NCBI GenBank assembly: GCA_025331565.1 | Contig: JAFREQ010000035.1 | Coordinates: 6,510,001-6,574,000 of the forward strand | DNA from: Holacanthus passer | Lineage: Eukaryota; Chordata; Actinopteri; Pomacanthidae | Direction: 5' to 3' | Length of the DNA: 64,000 bases | Shown here: positions 52,870 to 64,000 of the stretch, one piece after another | Position numbering within the stretch: the first letter of the stretch is position 1 | Layout: each line of letters begins with the position of its first letter | Made by a program: the position numbers and the translations under genes | The notes under the pieces: generated by a model | What the model was told of the DNA's origin: nothing | Seen by the model: only the letters and a program-made list of their open reading frames with translations | Database searches by the model: none

Positions 52870-53242
52870 AGAAGCTACAGAGGAATCCTCTCATGTGTCA
52901 TATGGACATTTGTCACTGGTGAAGGTGACTGTTTGCACCTGTGTTTGTATAAAGGCTTTGTGGCAGCCATGATGAGCCTCCTTTGCAAAAAAAAAACCTA
53001 ACTTATTGTGCCACCTAGTGGATATGCAGTGCTATGCCATGTGACTATATAGCTCTATAAGTGAAATATGTTGAGATGTTAGGATTCAAAGCAAACAGAC
53101 TCAGGGTTACTGTATATATGAGTGCTATTTGGTCTTGTCTGTTCGTGTAGTGGTGTATATGCACTTTTGATCTCAGGTTTGTGTAATGGTTTTTAAGAAG
53201 TAAGATTATTTCTTGTTTGTGCAACTTCTGTTGAATTGTTTC

Positions 53243-53248
53243 AATAAA
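53243..53248 (+). terminator. Poly(A) signal of the nt5c2-like gene
   Basis: AATAAA about 500 bp downstream of the stop, in TTTCAATAAATAATTC and followed by a T/G-rich stretch (TTTTTGTTGTTC). Confidence 0.7.
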
Positions 53249-53561
53249 TAATTCATATGATTTTTGTTGTTCTCATTGAAGTAGAGCAGCTTTAGCTAAA
53301 TGTGCCTGTGTATATTGCATTAGAGGACACACAATCATTTTGAGGCTCAAAGGGCATCACACTCAAGTCTGTAGATTGTCCAGAGTAACCAGGATACTTA
53401 GATAAGGGCAGAGACAGAAATCCCAGGGACAGATAATGTCAAACCAGAAGTAAAGGTACCACAGGTTACCAGAAGCAAGTTTGATAGCAGCTTGACACTG
53501 TAAGGTTCTCCTCTTGTACAACACCTGTTGTCCACTGGATGGCAGTGAATCACCTCTGCAA

Positions 53562-53564
<3 letters not shown>

Positions 53565-53596
<32 letters not shown>
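53565..53596. repeat. TG microsatellite
   Basis: Uninterrupted (TG)n of about 16 units. Confidence 0.95.
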
Positions 53597-53598
<2 letters not shown>

Positions 53599-53998
53599 GT
53601 GGCTCAATTAGTGTAGGTTATTTTTTTTATTCACTGCACACAAATTAAAACTGTTTCATCACACAAAACAACGATCTCTATTTTATCAATAGCAGGAATC
53701 ACATGTTACGTGGTAAAACACAGTTGATTACATGTTCTAAAACCTCAGGAGTAAAAACAGCAGCTCATCTCCTGGCAGGTTAAACTGATGCATATTACAA
53801 CAATAAAACTAATCTCATTTGCTTTTCCATAGCGGCTCTGAATGTGTGAAATATCAGGAGCCTTCAGCCGTTTCTTCACTCATCTACAAAAGCATTCAAA
53901 TAATCATAATGTGATTTTTGTACTGCTGTTTAACACATGAACCCAAACATGCACTGATGTACACACTCTGTAACACACACACACACACCTGTAATACT

Positions 53999-54516
53999 TA
54001 ATGGTGGAAGAAGTATTCAGATCATTTACTTGAGAAAAAGAAAAAAAAAGTGTAAAAATAACTCTGTTACAAGAACAAGTTCAGCCTTTAAAATCTTACT
54101 TCAGTCAAAGTATTAGCATTAAAAAATACTGAAAGTATTCATTATGTAAAATGGCTCATTGAAGAATCATATATATTATGTTACTGGATTATAATTATTG
54201 ATGCACTAATGTGGAAGCAAAACTGTTGCAGCTGTTAAGGTGGAGCTAATTCCAGCTACTTTATATACTGTGTAGTTTAATCTATAACAATATATTACAT
54301 TTTTTTACTTGATTATATTTTGTATTCACAATTTGATTCTGCAAAGTAAGTAAAGTTATTAAATAAATGTTGTGGAGTGAAAAGTACAATATTTGCCTCC
54401 AAAATGTAGTTGAGGATAAGTATAAAGCATAAAATGGAAATACCAAAGTAAAGCACAAGTACCTCAAAATTGCACTTAAGTACAGTACTTGAGTATTTAG
54501 TTATATTCCACCTCTA
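53999..54516 (-). mobile_element. hAT-like MITE, full length, with 8-bp target-site duplication
   Basis: Left end TAATGGTGGAAGAAGTA and right end TTATATTCCACCTCTA are imperfect inverted repeats of a TAGTGGTGGAA-type terminus. The flanks GTAATACT (53991-53998) and GTAGTACT (54517-54524) differ at one base. It is 518 bp with no ORF. It belongs to the family also found at 2190-2880 and 44010-44220. Confidence 0.85.
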
Positions 54517-55194
54517 GTAGTACTGCAGTACACACAGTCTGTATCTCCCTCTTGTTCTCTCTTTTGACAATCTTTCTCCCACGAGAGCTGAAGCATTATC
54601 AAGAGAGAGCTGAGAAGAATTTGTTGTCTCTCTCTCTCTCTTTCTCTCTCTCTCTCACACACACACACTTCCTTACTGTGTGATATCAGCGCTCACATGT
54701 GATTATGTATGAGTGGGTTTTTTTTCTCTCACAGGAAATGATTGCAGGCTTGAAGTGTGCAGAATATCACAGTTTTCCTGCTGTGCTCCTGTGCAGAGGA
54801 ACAGCTTGTTTATGGAGCATCTGCCCCACATTTCACTCCACACTGATTGTTCCCTGCTCACATGGTACCTGCCTCATCTTATATATTGATATAGTTATCA
54901 TGATGAAGCCTCTACTGATGTCAGGAAACAGATTCAACTTTGGCTTAGGGAATTCAGAAAAGAAATACACTAGTAAGATCTTGTGCTGAATTTAACTTAA
55001 TGTTTGCTAAGATGTTTGAAATTTTACACACACCTGCAAGTGTGGACAATTCAAACATCCGTGTGTGTGTGTGAAGGTCTCTGGATTTCCAGACACTCAC
55101 CACCTGCTTTGTTTTGGTGTCATTCAAATTAAGCATTACAGACAAATCCAAATTAAGAAACACCCACTGCATTTATTGGCACCTCCCCTTTGCA

Positions 55195-55229
55195 AACACA
55201 CACACACACACACACACAAACACACACAC
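55195..55229. repeat. CA microsatellite
   Basis: (CA)n with one AAA interruption. Confidence 0.95.
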
Positions 55230-55876
55230 GTTTCCGAAATGATTTCATTTCCTGTATCAGGGCTATTTTAGTTTATTTGGATTTCCTTTGTCATTGTATG
55301 CCTGTCACCTGGATTTATTGTCTGCTGTTTGTTTTTTTCTTTTCATTTTATTCAATTTGTCATGTTTTATTTTCTCACCTGCTCTAATCCTCTGCTTTCA
55401 TGTCTAATAGTGAACATTTAGTCTGTTTTTTTTCCTCCATTATGTATTGTGACTGTGCACATAAACTATGTCCTTTATTAAAACTTTAGAGCCAGACCTT
55501 TTTATTTTTACACATGTTAAGTTGCCAATGTGCAAAAGACTCATATGAAATAAAGCTGAATGATCAACCTGACACCAAATACCTGTTACTCATTTATGTG
55601 GAGATAGTCATTAAATTTCTGCTGAGGCTTTAAACGTTTATTTATTTCTCAAGAACTAGATTGTTGCAAGAAACTGACATGAAATATATGACAACCTGGC
55701 TGGTAATATTTAGTGTGCAAACAAGTCTTGCTTCTGGTTCAGAGTAAATAGTGCTTCAGAAATCTTTAACCCTCAATGAAAAGACACAACAAAACATGCT
55801 ATCATTTTCTTTCTTCTGTTCTCTATGTGTTTCCCTCCGATGGGAGCGAACAAACAGAGCTGAAGTGGACTTCTGA

Positions 55877-55877
<1 letters not shown>

Positions 55878-55909
<32 letters not shown>
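55878..55909. repeat. CA microsatellite
   Basis: (CA)n of about 16 units. Confidence 0.95.
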
Positions 55910-55910
<1 letters not shown>

Positions 55911-57092
55911 TTTCTCCCTCTCCTTCAGACAATATACTGCACTGTGATATAAGAGCTGTCTTCTAACACACAGCGTACCTGTACTGCAGAGGTGTGAAAA
56001 GTATCAGTTTCTCTCTACTGTTGTTTCGAGTTTCACCCACATGTCAGTCTGCATGAAATATCTATTTACCTTAAAACAATGCAATACTTGATCACACCTT
56101 TAATAATGATATTAACATGGAGGGGGAAGAGGAGGTTGTTTGGTTGTTGAGGAAGTCCCTGAACATGATTTCTATTTGATTACACCACAAAACATTTTTG
56201 CAAAGGAAATTATAGTGATCCTAAGTGTGTGTTAATCCAAAAGCAAATCTACCAGAGACTTTACAGCTTTATATTCTATCAAAATATAACATTTAATGTT
56301 GCAGCTTTTTATTTAAAAGTAATTTCCAAATCTAATGTTTTTCGCAGAAGACACAAAACTTTTAACCTTTTCAACTTGTGATTGTTCCCTTAAATTTCAT
56401 TTGAAGTTAAACTCAGATAAATGACCCTTCGCTCTGCGTCTGCTCTTTCCATTAACGTCATTATCTACACTGAAATACTCAAACTTAAGATGTCATGGTT
56501 TTTTAGCTGTGCCATTACATCAAACAAACATGTTCTATATGTATGTGACATCATTTCTTACACATTTTCCCAAAATTCACTTCAATCGTTTGGTGTCTTT
56601 GGAAATTGCCTCTAGAAGTGAAAAGTAAAGTTGGGTGTGTTTGAACGAAGCTTGGCTGCACATTATGAGTTAACAGAGAGTTAATAAATGTATTAGAAGT
56701 TGGTTATGAGGTTAAACAATGTTAAAGATGTACTTAAACAAAACTTCTTCACAAGGTGAGAATATATTTTCACTGTCTTTTCTGAACAGCTGTAGAAGCA
56801 AGCAGGCCGTTAATGGGCCTGAGACTTCAATGCTTTAATGTACTAAGATATATTAAAACTTTTATGGTGGAATAAGATTCTTGTTCTTCCAGTTAGTTTT
56901 AGTTCACTGTTTTTAAATTCTTTACTACAAGTCAGTCAGGCCTAAAGGTGTCAGATTAGCTATTTGAAGTCTGTATCAGATTTTTACATCTGATAGTAAA
57001 TCAATTGATTTCTTTCATCATCAAATTCTGCTTTTTTAAAATTTTGCTTTTTCCAAGAAAATAATGACAAGCAATTCAAAACATTAATCATC

Positions 57093-57098
57093 TTTATT
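57093..57098 (-). terminator. Candidate poly(A) signal of the microRNA host
   Basis: TTTATT on plus reads AATAAA on minus, followed on minus by a T-rich stretch. It is the last such signal before the MITE-containing spacer. Confidence 0.35.
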
Positions 57099-58885
57099 CA
57101 GAGAGAAGGTGACAGAAAACAATAACAGCGTTTTTTTTAAATCAGAAATGTTTCATAAACCACAAAAAAATACATTATTAAAAACAATTTAACACTGTTT
57201 ATTCCACATTAATGTCACATGCTGGAATAACAGTTCATCTTTGCTTTCCAACACATTCTCTAACAGTGATTTCATTTCTATTTAAAGAAAGCTTCATTGA
57301 CTACAGTGTAAGGAAAACACACAGCAGGCCCAGGGACACAATACAAAAGAGGAAAAAAAAGCATTTGTTTTATGCGTAGCACTTTGAGTATGTTGTGTTT
57401 TATGTGTTTAATGAAATGCAGATGTCATTATCTCATTAGCTCCTATTCTCTGTAGTTTAATCTGCACATGAAAAGCTGCTGAAAAAAGCACCGCTGACAT
57501 GTTGGGTTTCATTGCAGGATACTTGCTGCTCTATGCAGTCACATAACTGCAGAAGCACCACCGTCCCCCATTCCACACATTCCAGGATTTCCCAGCAAGC
57601 ATTGCAAGCAAGCCTAAACAAGTCACGTTCTTTACTCAGGGAGAATTTCACACAATCGAGTGACTGAGGTCTCCTTTTGCCTTCCCTTTGGTGTGCAATC
57701 ACACAAATGCACTTTTACATCTGAGTCTTTTAAAATTCAAAACTAGTTTTTAAAACCCACACAGACATGATTTAACAAACTGGCTTTAATACACAATCAC
57801 CACAATCAGTCTTTCACCTGAACCATCGCACTGCAGCAGGCTAATCTGTGGCCCAAACTAAGCTTCCTTTCTGCTTTTAACAATTACTCGTGTCCTTCTG
57901 CTGCGGCTCGTACCAGCAACTGGACTGTGGTTAAACATTTCCAAGCACAGAGGTCTGCTGACAGTCATCAAAACAAACAAACCTCTTTCCTCTCTTACTT
58001 AAAGGGGTTTGAACATGAGGCACACACAGGAGCAGTGACACCTAATCTCAACACAGAAAGAAAGAAAGACAGAGAAGAGAAGGCAAAATGCGAGGGGGGG
58101 AGGGAGGGAGGGAGGGCCTCGCTCCCTACATTCCTCCTAAGCCTCCCCTCCCCCCATCGACCTGCTGCTACCACTGAGGATGCTCAAAAGCACACATCAA
58201 CCCCCCTTTTTTTTTTTTTTTTTTTTACATCTGCTTATTTTACCATCAGCACACTGACACAGTGTTAAGTGTGATGACAAAACAACACACAGTTAAGAAA
58301 AACACAGGAGACTGAACTCCATTGAAAAAACTGGGGATTTAGCAGACTTCATTTGCCTTAAAAATCTAAAAAACTTGAAAGTCCAGTTCAGATAAAGGGA
58401 AGATTTCCGGTACTAAAGTGCATCAGAAATATATTTTTGTTAACTATTTCTCATTTCATTTAAGCTAATTTGCTCTCCTGGTGTTCAGCCTTTTTACACT
58501 TCACTTTACATAATTAGCCACATTTTTCATGAGCTGTGGTTTTAATTAAAAAGGTGCATAAATGGTGGCTTCCAATCAATGCACCATCACACAAGATGGA
58601 CAAAAATCAATATGTAGAAAAAAAGGCATTGTGTAATTTGTTTCCTTCCTTTCAAAAAAAGCCTCATTTCTAAATGCACATTGGTTTGAATGTACACATA
58701 CTTTAAGCTTGGGTCACGAGGGATTATGTCAGCCTACAAATGTGTGTAAACTCTCTTCTGTAAATACAGAACTGGGTAAACAGTTTAGGAGGCTTTTGCT
58801 CTGCTCCACCTCCTGCTATCAGTCATCAGCTCCACTTCTACACCAGCTCATCTGAAATGAGCCCTTTAGCACCGGTTTAGTGTGA

Positions 58886-58972
58886 GCTGAGGCCAAATGC
58901 TATGACAATACTATTGCACTGCTAGAATGGATGGTACAGTAGTGCAACATTGTCAAAGCAGCTGACCTCAGC
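58886..58972 (-). ncRNA. mir301c: pre-miR-301 hairpin (miR-301c type)
   Basis: The 3' arm reads CAGTGCAATAGTATTGTCAT then AGC (58899-58921, minus), identical to the miR-301 seed and body, with the AUAG ending I recall for fish miR-301c. The 5' arm is GCTTTGACAATGTTGCACTA (58938-58959). The arms pair across a loop TGTACCATCCATTCTAG, and the stem extends by GCTGAGG/CCTCAGC. The AGTGCAA seed targets the same sites as miR-130. miR-130/301 family members repress growth and vascular regulators post-transcriptionally. Confidence 0.95.
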
Positions 58973-59076
58973 ATGTGTCAGCACGTGGACATGGGGACGG
59001 CCATTCTTCACTGCCAAACTCCAATTACATTTAAATAAGCAACAATGCTGTTTGTCTGGATCGACTGTTGGGTGTT

Positions 59077-59080
<4 letters not shown>

Positions 59081-59134
<54 letters not shown>
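59081..59134. repeat. (AG)n microsatellite between the two microRNAs
   Basis: About 26 uninterrupted AG units, in the spacer between the miR-301 and miR-130 hairpins. Confidence 0.97.
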
Positions 59135-59138
<4 letters not shown>

Positions 59139-59407
59139 GTAGGTATTGAAAAGATCAAATTGTGGTGGCATTTGAATATAGTTGAAGTGATAATGGCTGT
59201 TAAGTGTGAGTTTAGAATTGAAAGCTACAGTTCAGATATTTGACTCACTCAACAGAATATTTGCTCCTACAAAATAATAACAGAGGGGAGATAGTTTGTG
59301 TTTTTACAAGTAAGTACACACTCATAATGACATTGAAGGACACCCTCATATCTCCATGTGCAGGTTAAGAGTTAAGGCAGTAAAGGGAGGTGTGGGTCTC
59401 TGTTTCA

Positions 59408-59481
59408 TCAGCCAATGCCCTTTTAATATTGCACTGCTCATCTCAATGTCCAGTAGTGCAACAGAAAAAGGGCAGTGGACA
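59408..59481 (-). ncRNA. mir130c: pre-miR-130 hairpin (miR-130c type)
   Basis: The 3' arm reads CAGTGCAATATTAAAAGGGC then AT (59415-59436, minus), matching fish miR-130c as I recall it. The 5' arm GCCCTTTTTCTGTTGCACTA (59451-59473) pairs with it, with loop GGACATTGAGATGAG. It lies about 490 bp upstream of the miR-301 hairpin on the same strand, so the two are probably co-transcribed. Both share the AGTGCAA seed. Confidence 0.95.
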
Positions 59482-59850
59482 ACAACATGGACACCATCAG
59501 GCTCCACTGCACATACTGACTCAACTACCCACCTTTTTCATAAATTACACTAATATCACTCATTATAAACTCCTGTGCTTTTGCTTTTTTTTTTTTTTTA
59601 AAAAATAAAAAATAAATCAGACAAATATCAAGCAAAAAAGTCAAACTGGATTTTAAAGTTTGCAAAAAACTTCCTTGAAGTTTCTGCTGCACAAAATCAA
59701 CCTATTAAGGTGATTTTTTTAAAGCACTAATGATGCCTCTGTGAGAGACAAAAGTCAGGATATTAAGGTTGAACAATATAACTCTTCAATGGCGAAGCTA
59801 AATGAACTTCCTAAATTAAACAGCATTGGTTACTCTCACCCTGGGAGAAT

Positions 59851-59860
59851 GGGAATTTCC
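59851..59860. promoter_or_regulatory. NF-kB-like site
   Basis: GGGAATTTCC fits the GGGRNNYYCC consensus and lies in the near-palindrome TGGGAATTTCCCA. It is about 380 bp 5' of the miR-130 hairpin on the transcript strand. Binding is inferred only. Confidence 0.35.
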
Positions 59861-61189
59861 CAGCATGTGGGCCCATACTATTCTCTCCAGTGAATGACAT
59901 GCATTCTAATTTTGGGGGAGAAATGGGAGGTTGGAGACAAGGGGGGGGAGACACCCAAAGCTTTCAGAGACCTACAGCCTGCCACCATACCTAAACTATC
60001 TAACACATTTCCTATCATTTCAGGATTTTAATTCTTCCCACTGGATCCAAATGACCCCTGAAAATCAACAAGAGCAACCTGCAAAGAAATAAACTAATTG
60101 ATTTCTTCAAAAGAAGGAGAAAAACTTTTTTTTTAAAAGTTGCTTTACTCCTTTACAGTAAAAACACTTCACAACAAGCTGCAACAACACCTTAAATAAA
60201 AACCAGAGTAGCTGCTGCAAGTTTGCACAATCAACCCTCGTTACACAACATACACAATCTATACCATTAAAGAAAAAAGAGGGATCGCCATGCATCTTCC
60301 TCATACCTGATCCATCTGATTATTCCTGCAAAAACACATCAAGGTGTTCTGATTTTTATTTTTTTTTTACCTGTTCTTGGAAGCTTTTCTCCGCCATACA
60401 TCTGTGTGAGCGGCCTATAAGCCTCCTGCACGTTAGAAGCAGTGGATCAGCTCTGCAAGCCATCCTGCCAGCTCACGAGCCTCACAGCACAATACTGACG
60501 ACTTGTTAGATTGCACAACAGCCTATAGGCTCCACACACACATACACATACACGCGCACACACACCAGCACCGTGAAATAGACCCATTACACCAACAACA
60601 GCCCAATAAGGTGCAGGACGCATCAAATCGTGTCCTGGTCAAGTTTTTGGGAGCAGAGCGTCCAGATGACCAGGACCCAACTCTTCCTCCTCCAAGTCGC
60701 ATAAAATAAACACTCAATCTCCTCATCTCGACCTTTGCAACTTCCAAGTTTGCACTGAGCTTCCGACAAATTCATGCATTAAAAAAAAAAAAAAAAAAAA
60801 TCGGCTACAACTCACAGACACCCTCCCTCCTTCCTCCTCCTCCTCCTCCTCTCTGCACAACCACCTCCTCCAAAATCATGAATAGTATCTAAGCCAAGGG
60901 AGGGACGATCCGTTATAGAAAAAAAAAGAGAGGGGGAGAAGGGAGAAAAAGTTGTCCGTAAAACAAAGAGAAGCCACCCTCATGTCGGACAGCTCGCGCT
61001 CTGCAGCTCTGCGGGATCCACGCCGTCGATCCTGGAGGCGAATCCGGATCAAGCAGCTGGAGGAGGAGGAGGTAAAAAAAAAAAAAAAAAATCCTCCATG
61101 CACAAGCACACGGCCTCGCAGATCCGGACTCCATCTTTGACTACTTGACATTCAGAGCCTGCCGGAGCAAATTCCTCGTTTGCATGCCT

Positions 61190-61310
61190 CCCGCTGATTG
61201 GCCTCTTCCTGCGCTAGTCTTTGCTGTGTGACGCGCCATTGGTTTGCTTTCGGCGTGTTCAACATTCCCAGGCGGCGCGCGATTGGCTGCGCGCGGGGCC
61301 ACGTCACGGC
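61190..61310 (-). promoter_or_regulatory. GC-rich promoter with three CCAAT boxes
   Basis: ATTGG on plus (CCAAT on minus) occurs at 61197-61201, 61238-61242 and 61282-61286, spaced 41 and 44 bp. Between and around them are CpG-rich stretches (GGCGGCGCGCG, GCGCGCGGGGCC) and an ACGTCAC element near 61301. All CCAAT boxes share the minus orientation, consistent with a minus-strand start near 61100-61150. There is no TATA box. A bidirectional role is possible. Confidence 0.6.
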
Positions 61311-61339
61311 GCGCAACGAATACTTGATTAACTGTGTCC

Positions 61340-64000
61340 CATTCACAAATTTCTCCTCTTCGCCCCCCCACCCCCTCTCCTTCCTTCCTTCACTCACTGT
61401 ATCTGGATGCTTGATCACTCATTATTTTATTTACATATTTGGCGCAAAAAGCATTTGCGCACTCTCAAAAAGTGGATTATAATGGGCCTCAAATTGGCCT
61501 CTGGAGGGATTATAATGACGTTTATTAGCTCAAATGTGGACTGATCTTCTCACACATGCCCCCTGGATCAGGCCTGCAGCATTGATCTATTGAGAATTAT
61601 CGATTTTATTCTAAATAAACACACATTTGGTTCCTCCTTCTGGTCCAGCTGTGCGCAACAATCCAACTTTATGGACGCACTAATTAGAAAATGATGACTG
61701 GCTGCATCGTGATTGTGAAAGTTGCCCACTGTGAACGCGCACACTGAGCATGTGTGATCCGGTTTCAGGGGGATCAATGGCTGGATCGGATCACCCGGGG
61801 GCCTGGAGGCGGATCCACCGGCTCTGATTGACGCACAGAGAGGAGAAGCGGGCTGTGAAATCTGGCATTCCTGGCCAGAGGAGCTGAAATAATGGCATTA
61901 TCCAGTGGGAGAGGGCCCACTTTTTACTCCCCTCACACCCACCCGACTGCAGCCCACTCAGGAGGGATCTGATTGTGCAGCCAGTCGGAGGAAAAATGTT
62001 TGATGTGAGGGGGGCATGATGGATCCGGTGCAGGGCTGGAGCAGGGATGCCCCCTCTGCCTCTGCTCAGGAGAGAGTCCTGTCACAGACACCAGAGTCAA
62101 GTTTACATCTAAAGCTCAACATGAAGAGATGTGAGACATTTTGATCCAGTCTTATCTTCTGATTTCATAACTGGGTTTTCCCCCTGATTCATCAGCTGAT
62201 AATGAGACAGAAAGGAAATTCAGGCTTATGTGAGAAATGATTTTTACCTCATGAGTCAGAAATACAAATGAAAGTGATGATCATGATTTTTTATCTCCAC
62301 ACAGTGGCTGAAACAGAATCCAGTGTTCATACTGTGCAAATGAGTGAATCCAGATTGTGTGAAAATCAGAAGCTGCAACTACTTTTCATATTATGTGAGA
62401 TTAATTTCTGGTTTTATTTTTATCTAAATAAATGAAATGATTCAGTGTTGATTTAGGATTGGCTTATAGATTTGAAATCTGATTTAACATGAAATACAAA
62501 TGAATCATAATCTACCAGAATCTTGTCCTAAATTTAGCATTAAAACATTGAACATGTTTAACAAGTAATTCAGAAGTATTTAAAAATGAATACAGAGCTT
62601 GATTGACTTTAGTTGCTTTTCCCTTCACCGACACTTGTTTGTTAAAATCTTTCCACTATGAAAAAAGCACATGCAGGCAACATATTATGAATAATTGATT
62701 TGTTTTAGATGATTAGTTGTTAAAATGTTTTTGTGGCTTTTAAACAGAATAAACTCAATAAAAATTTGTTCACAGATGTTAGTTTTTCACCTCTGCTAAA
62801 GTAAAATTGACAGACACCTTAAGTTTCTCCACCAGATTTGTTTAATTAAAATGTCAAATCAATTATTAGTTTACATTTTTAAATAAAACATCATCCAAAT
62901 AAAAAGGGATAAAAAGCTCATCAGCCAATTTTTTCTTCATCTAATTTACAGATATCTTTTTTTCATTCCTGCTTTTATCAAGCGGTTTGTCTGTGTTTCA
63001 GGTAGAGTTGAACATTGTGTTAAATTCAAATTGAATGCTTTTCCTTTTTAAATAAGGAAAATCACACTGATAACAAATAACCAGAAATTAATTGTGAACA
63101 AAACATTGAAACTTATATTGATTAATTATAAAAATGTGTCTGTCCTCACAGAAATCCACACTGACAAGACACTCAAACAATTTCACACAATTATTTCAAA
63201 CGTGGTAAATGATTTAAAAGCCTCATTTGGCTTATTTTTAAGACGTTTCCAAAATTCAAACAAGTTACACAAGTGTAATGTTTTAAAATGAAACCGTTAA
63301 TTAATAAAGTCATTGGCAAACAGGTCATGAAAGTAGTGGAAGTGAGTGTATTTTACTGTTGTTTCAAATGCTGAAAACAGGCCTGCAATCTGAACATTAA
63401 TTCAAATAAGGAGCAAAACAAATCTTGAGTCATCTGATGGTGAAATAACTGCATTTAAGGTGGCTTTATATATATTTATGTAACAAAAAGAACTAATGTA
63501 ATATCACTAAATCAGATCATTTCATTAGATGTTTTTTTAAAGAAGTGTAATCACATGTGAAGCAATTAGCTATCATTAGGTTTAGTTGATTTTTTTTTTC
63601 TGTGTGGTTACATTTTTAAAAAGCTTTCAGATTTTTTTTATACATATAAGACAAATACACCAGCAGCTCAGATGTGTTTAATCAGGTTTAACCTACAGGA
63701 AAATGTAGAAGATTTATGTGTAGATGTGGGAAAAAAAACCTGCAGTGTTTTGAGGTGTTGAAAGCAGATGAGATAAAGTGAGAAAAGAGAAGAGGGGGTA
63801 AAAAATTAGCTTCATGTTTTGAAAAATGTTTCTTCTTCAAATGAGCCTGAGGGGAAAGAAACCAGCACTGCCTGACTTTAAACTGCTGCCTGTGTGAGGT
63901 GTCATGGGGGCTGAGAAAAGCCTTTTAAACATGGGAGTTATTGTTCCCTCTGTTTTTTTTCCAACCTCCCATCCTCCGAAAATGTACCTCCTTTCTTCCT
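61340..64000. other. Right-end region without recognised genes
   Basis: The first few hundred bases are moderately GC-rich; the rest is AT-rich with poly-T runs. Short ORFs have no recognisable similarity. Confidence 0.6.

Larger units (their letters stand above)
53250..57080. other. Intergenic region between nt5c2-like and the microRNA host
   Basis: It holds the MITE at 53999-54516 and TG/CA microsatellites (53565, 55195, 55878). Short ORFs are unconvincing. I see no gene. Confidence 0.6.
57065..61150 (-). ncRNA. Probable primary transcript hosting miR-130c and miR-301c
   Basis: A model built from position. A GC-rich CCAAT-box promoter lies at 61190-61310, a strong minus donor ends a leader exon at 60371 (CCAAGAACAG|gtaaaaa), both hairpins lie downstream on the same strand, and a minus poly(A) signal AATAAA is at 57093-57098. 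A possible 19-nt exon (60307-60325) has GT/AG borders but may be chance. No protein-coding frame of note is found, as expected for a microRNA host. Human MIR301B/MIR130B also sit in a non-coding host, whereas MIR301A lies in SKA2; no SKA2-like coding sequence is seen here. Confidence 0.5.

Noticed and set aside
57457..57702. 81-aa minus ORF inside the proposed microRNA host
   Set aside because: No recognisable motif, no splice context, and ordinary for its length in 64 kb of sequence.
60952..61140. Plus-strand ORF with MSDSSRSAALRDPRRRSW and a donor-like GAG|gtaaaa near 61073
   Set aside because: It is short and low in complexity (Arg/Glu/Lys runs), with no recognisable family and no further plus-strand exon. 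It probably reflects the GC-rich leader of the minus-strand transcript.
1..64000. CRISPR arrays, prokaryotic operons, phage or integrated virus genes
   Set aside because: None seen. The window is vertebrate nuclear DNA with spliced genes, and the only reverse-transcriptase trace is a LINE fragment.

Overview
This window looks like nuclear DNA from a teleost fish, probably a percomorph. The evidence is compact intron-exon genes with GT/AG introns, CA/TG, GA and ATCT microsatellites, teleost-type interspersed repeats (a tRNA-derived SINE, hAT-like MITEs and a decayed LINE), and coding exons that closely resemble vertebrate families. Most of the 64 kb is intron or intergenic.

Layout, left to right. 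Positions 45-1851 (minus) hold the 5' part of drg1, a GTPase gene whose 3' end lies outside the window. Positions 4880-26532 (minus) hold a complete kcnn2 (SK2 small-conductance Ca2+-activated K+ channel) in eight coding exons, with an extended Cys-rich N-terminus like the SK2-L form. Positions 26.8-38.1 kb hold no recognised gene, only repeats and one orphan exon-like segment. Positions 38186-43324 (plus) hold a complete 12-exon class II sugar transporter, slc2a11-like, of 502 aa. Positions 45116-52746 (plus) hold a complete 18-exon cytosolic 5'-nucleotidase II-like gene of 557 aa (nt5c2-like). Positions 57-61 kb (minus) hold a probable non-coding host transcript with two microRNA hairpins, miR-130c-like and miR-301c-like, downstream of a GC-rich promoter carrying three regularly spaced CCAAT boxes. 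The last 2.7 kb shows no gene.

The genes do not form one pathway. They are GTPase/translation control (drg1), membrane excitability (kcnn2), sugar transport (slc2a11-like), purine nucleotide turnover (nt5c2-like) and post-transcriptional regulation (miR-130/301). From general knowledge, human DRG1, SLC2A11 and MIR301B/MIR130B all lie on 22q, so part of the window may be an old conserved block joined to kcnn2 and nt5c2-like sequence.

The most notable items are the miR-130/301 cluster with its promoter and an NF-kB-like site, a tandem duplication in nt5c2-like intron 1 that reaches the exon 2 acceptor, a stop codon 2 nt before the last nt5c2-like splice donor with a further in-frame exon beyond it, a three-unit imperfect tandem repeat just upstream of kcnn2, and an unassigned exon-like segment at 36963-37054. 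I found no convincing new multi-gene system. Exon borders were read by eye from splice signals, reading phase and family similarity; no alignment was run.
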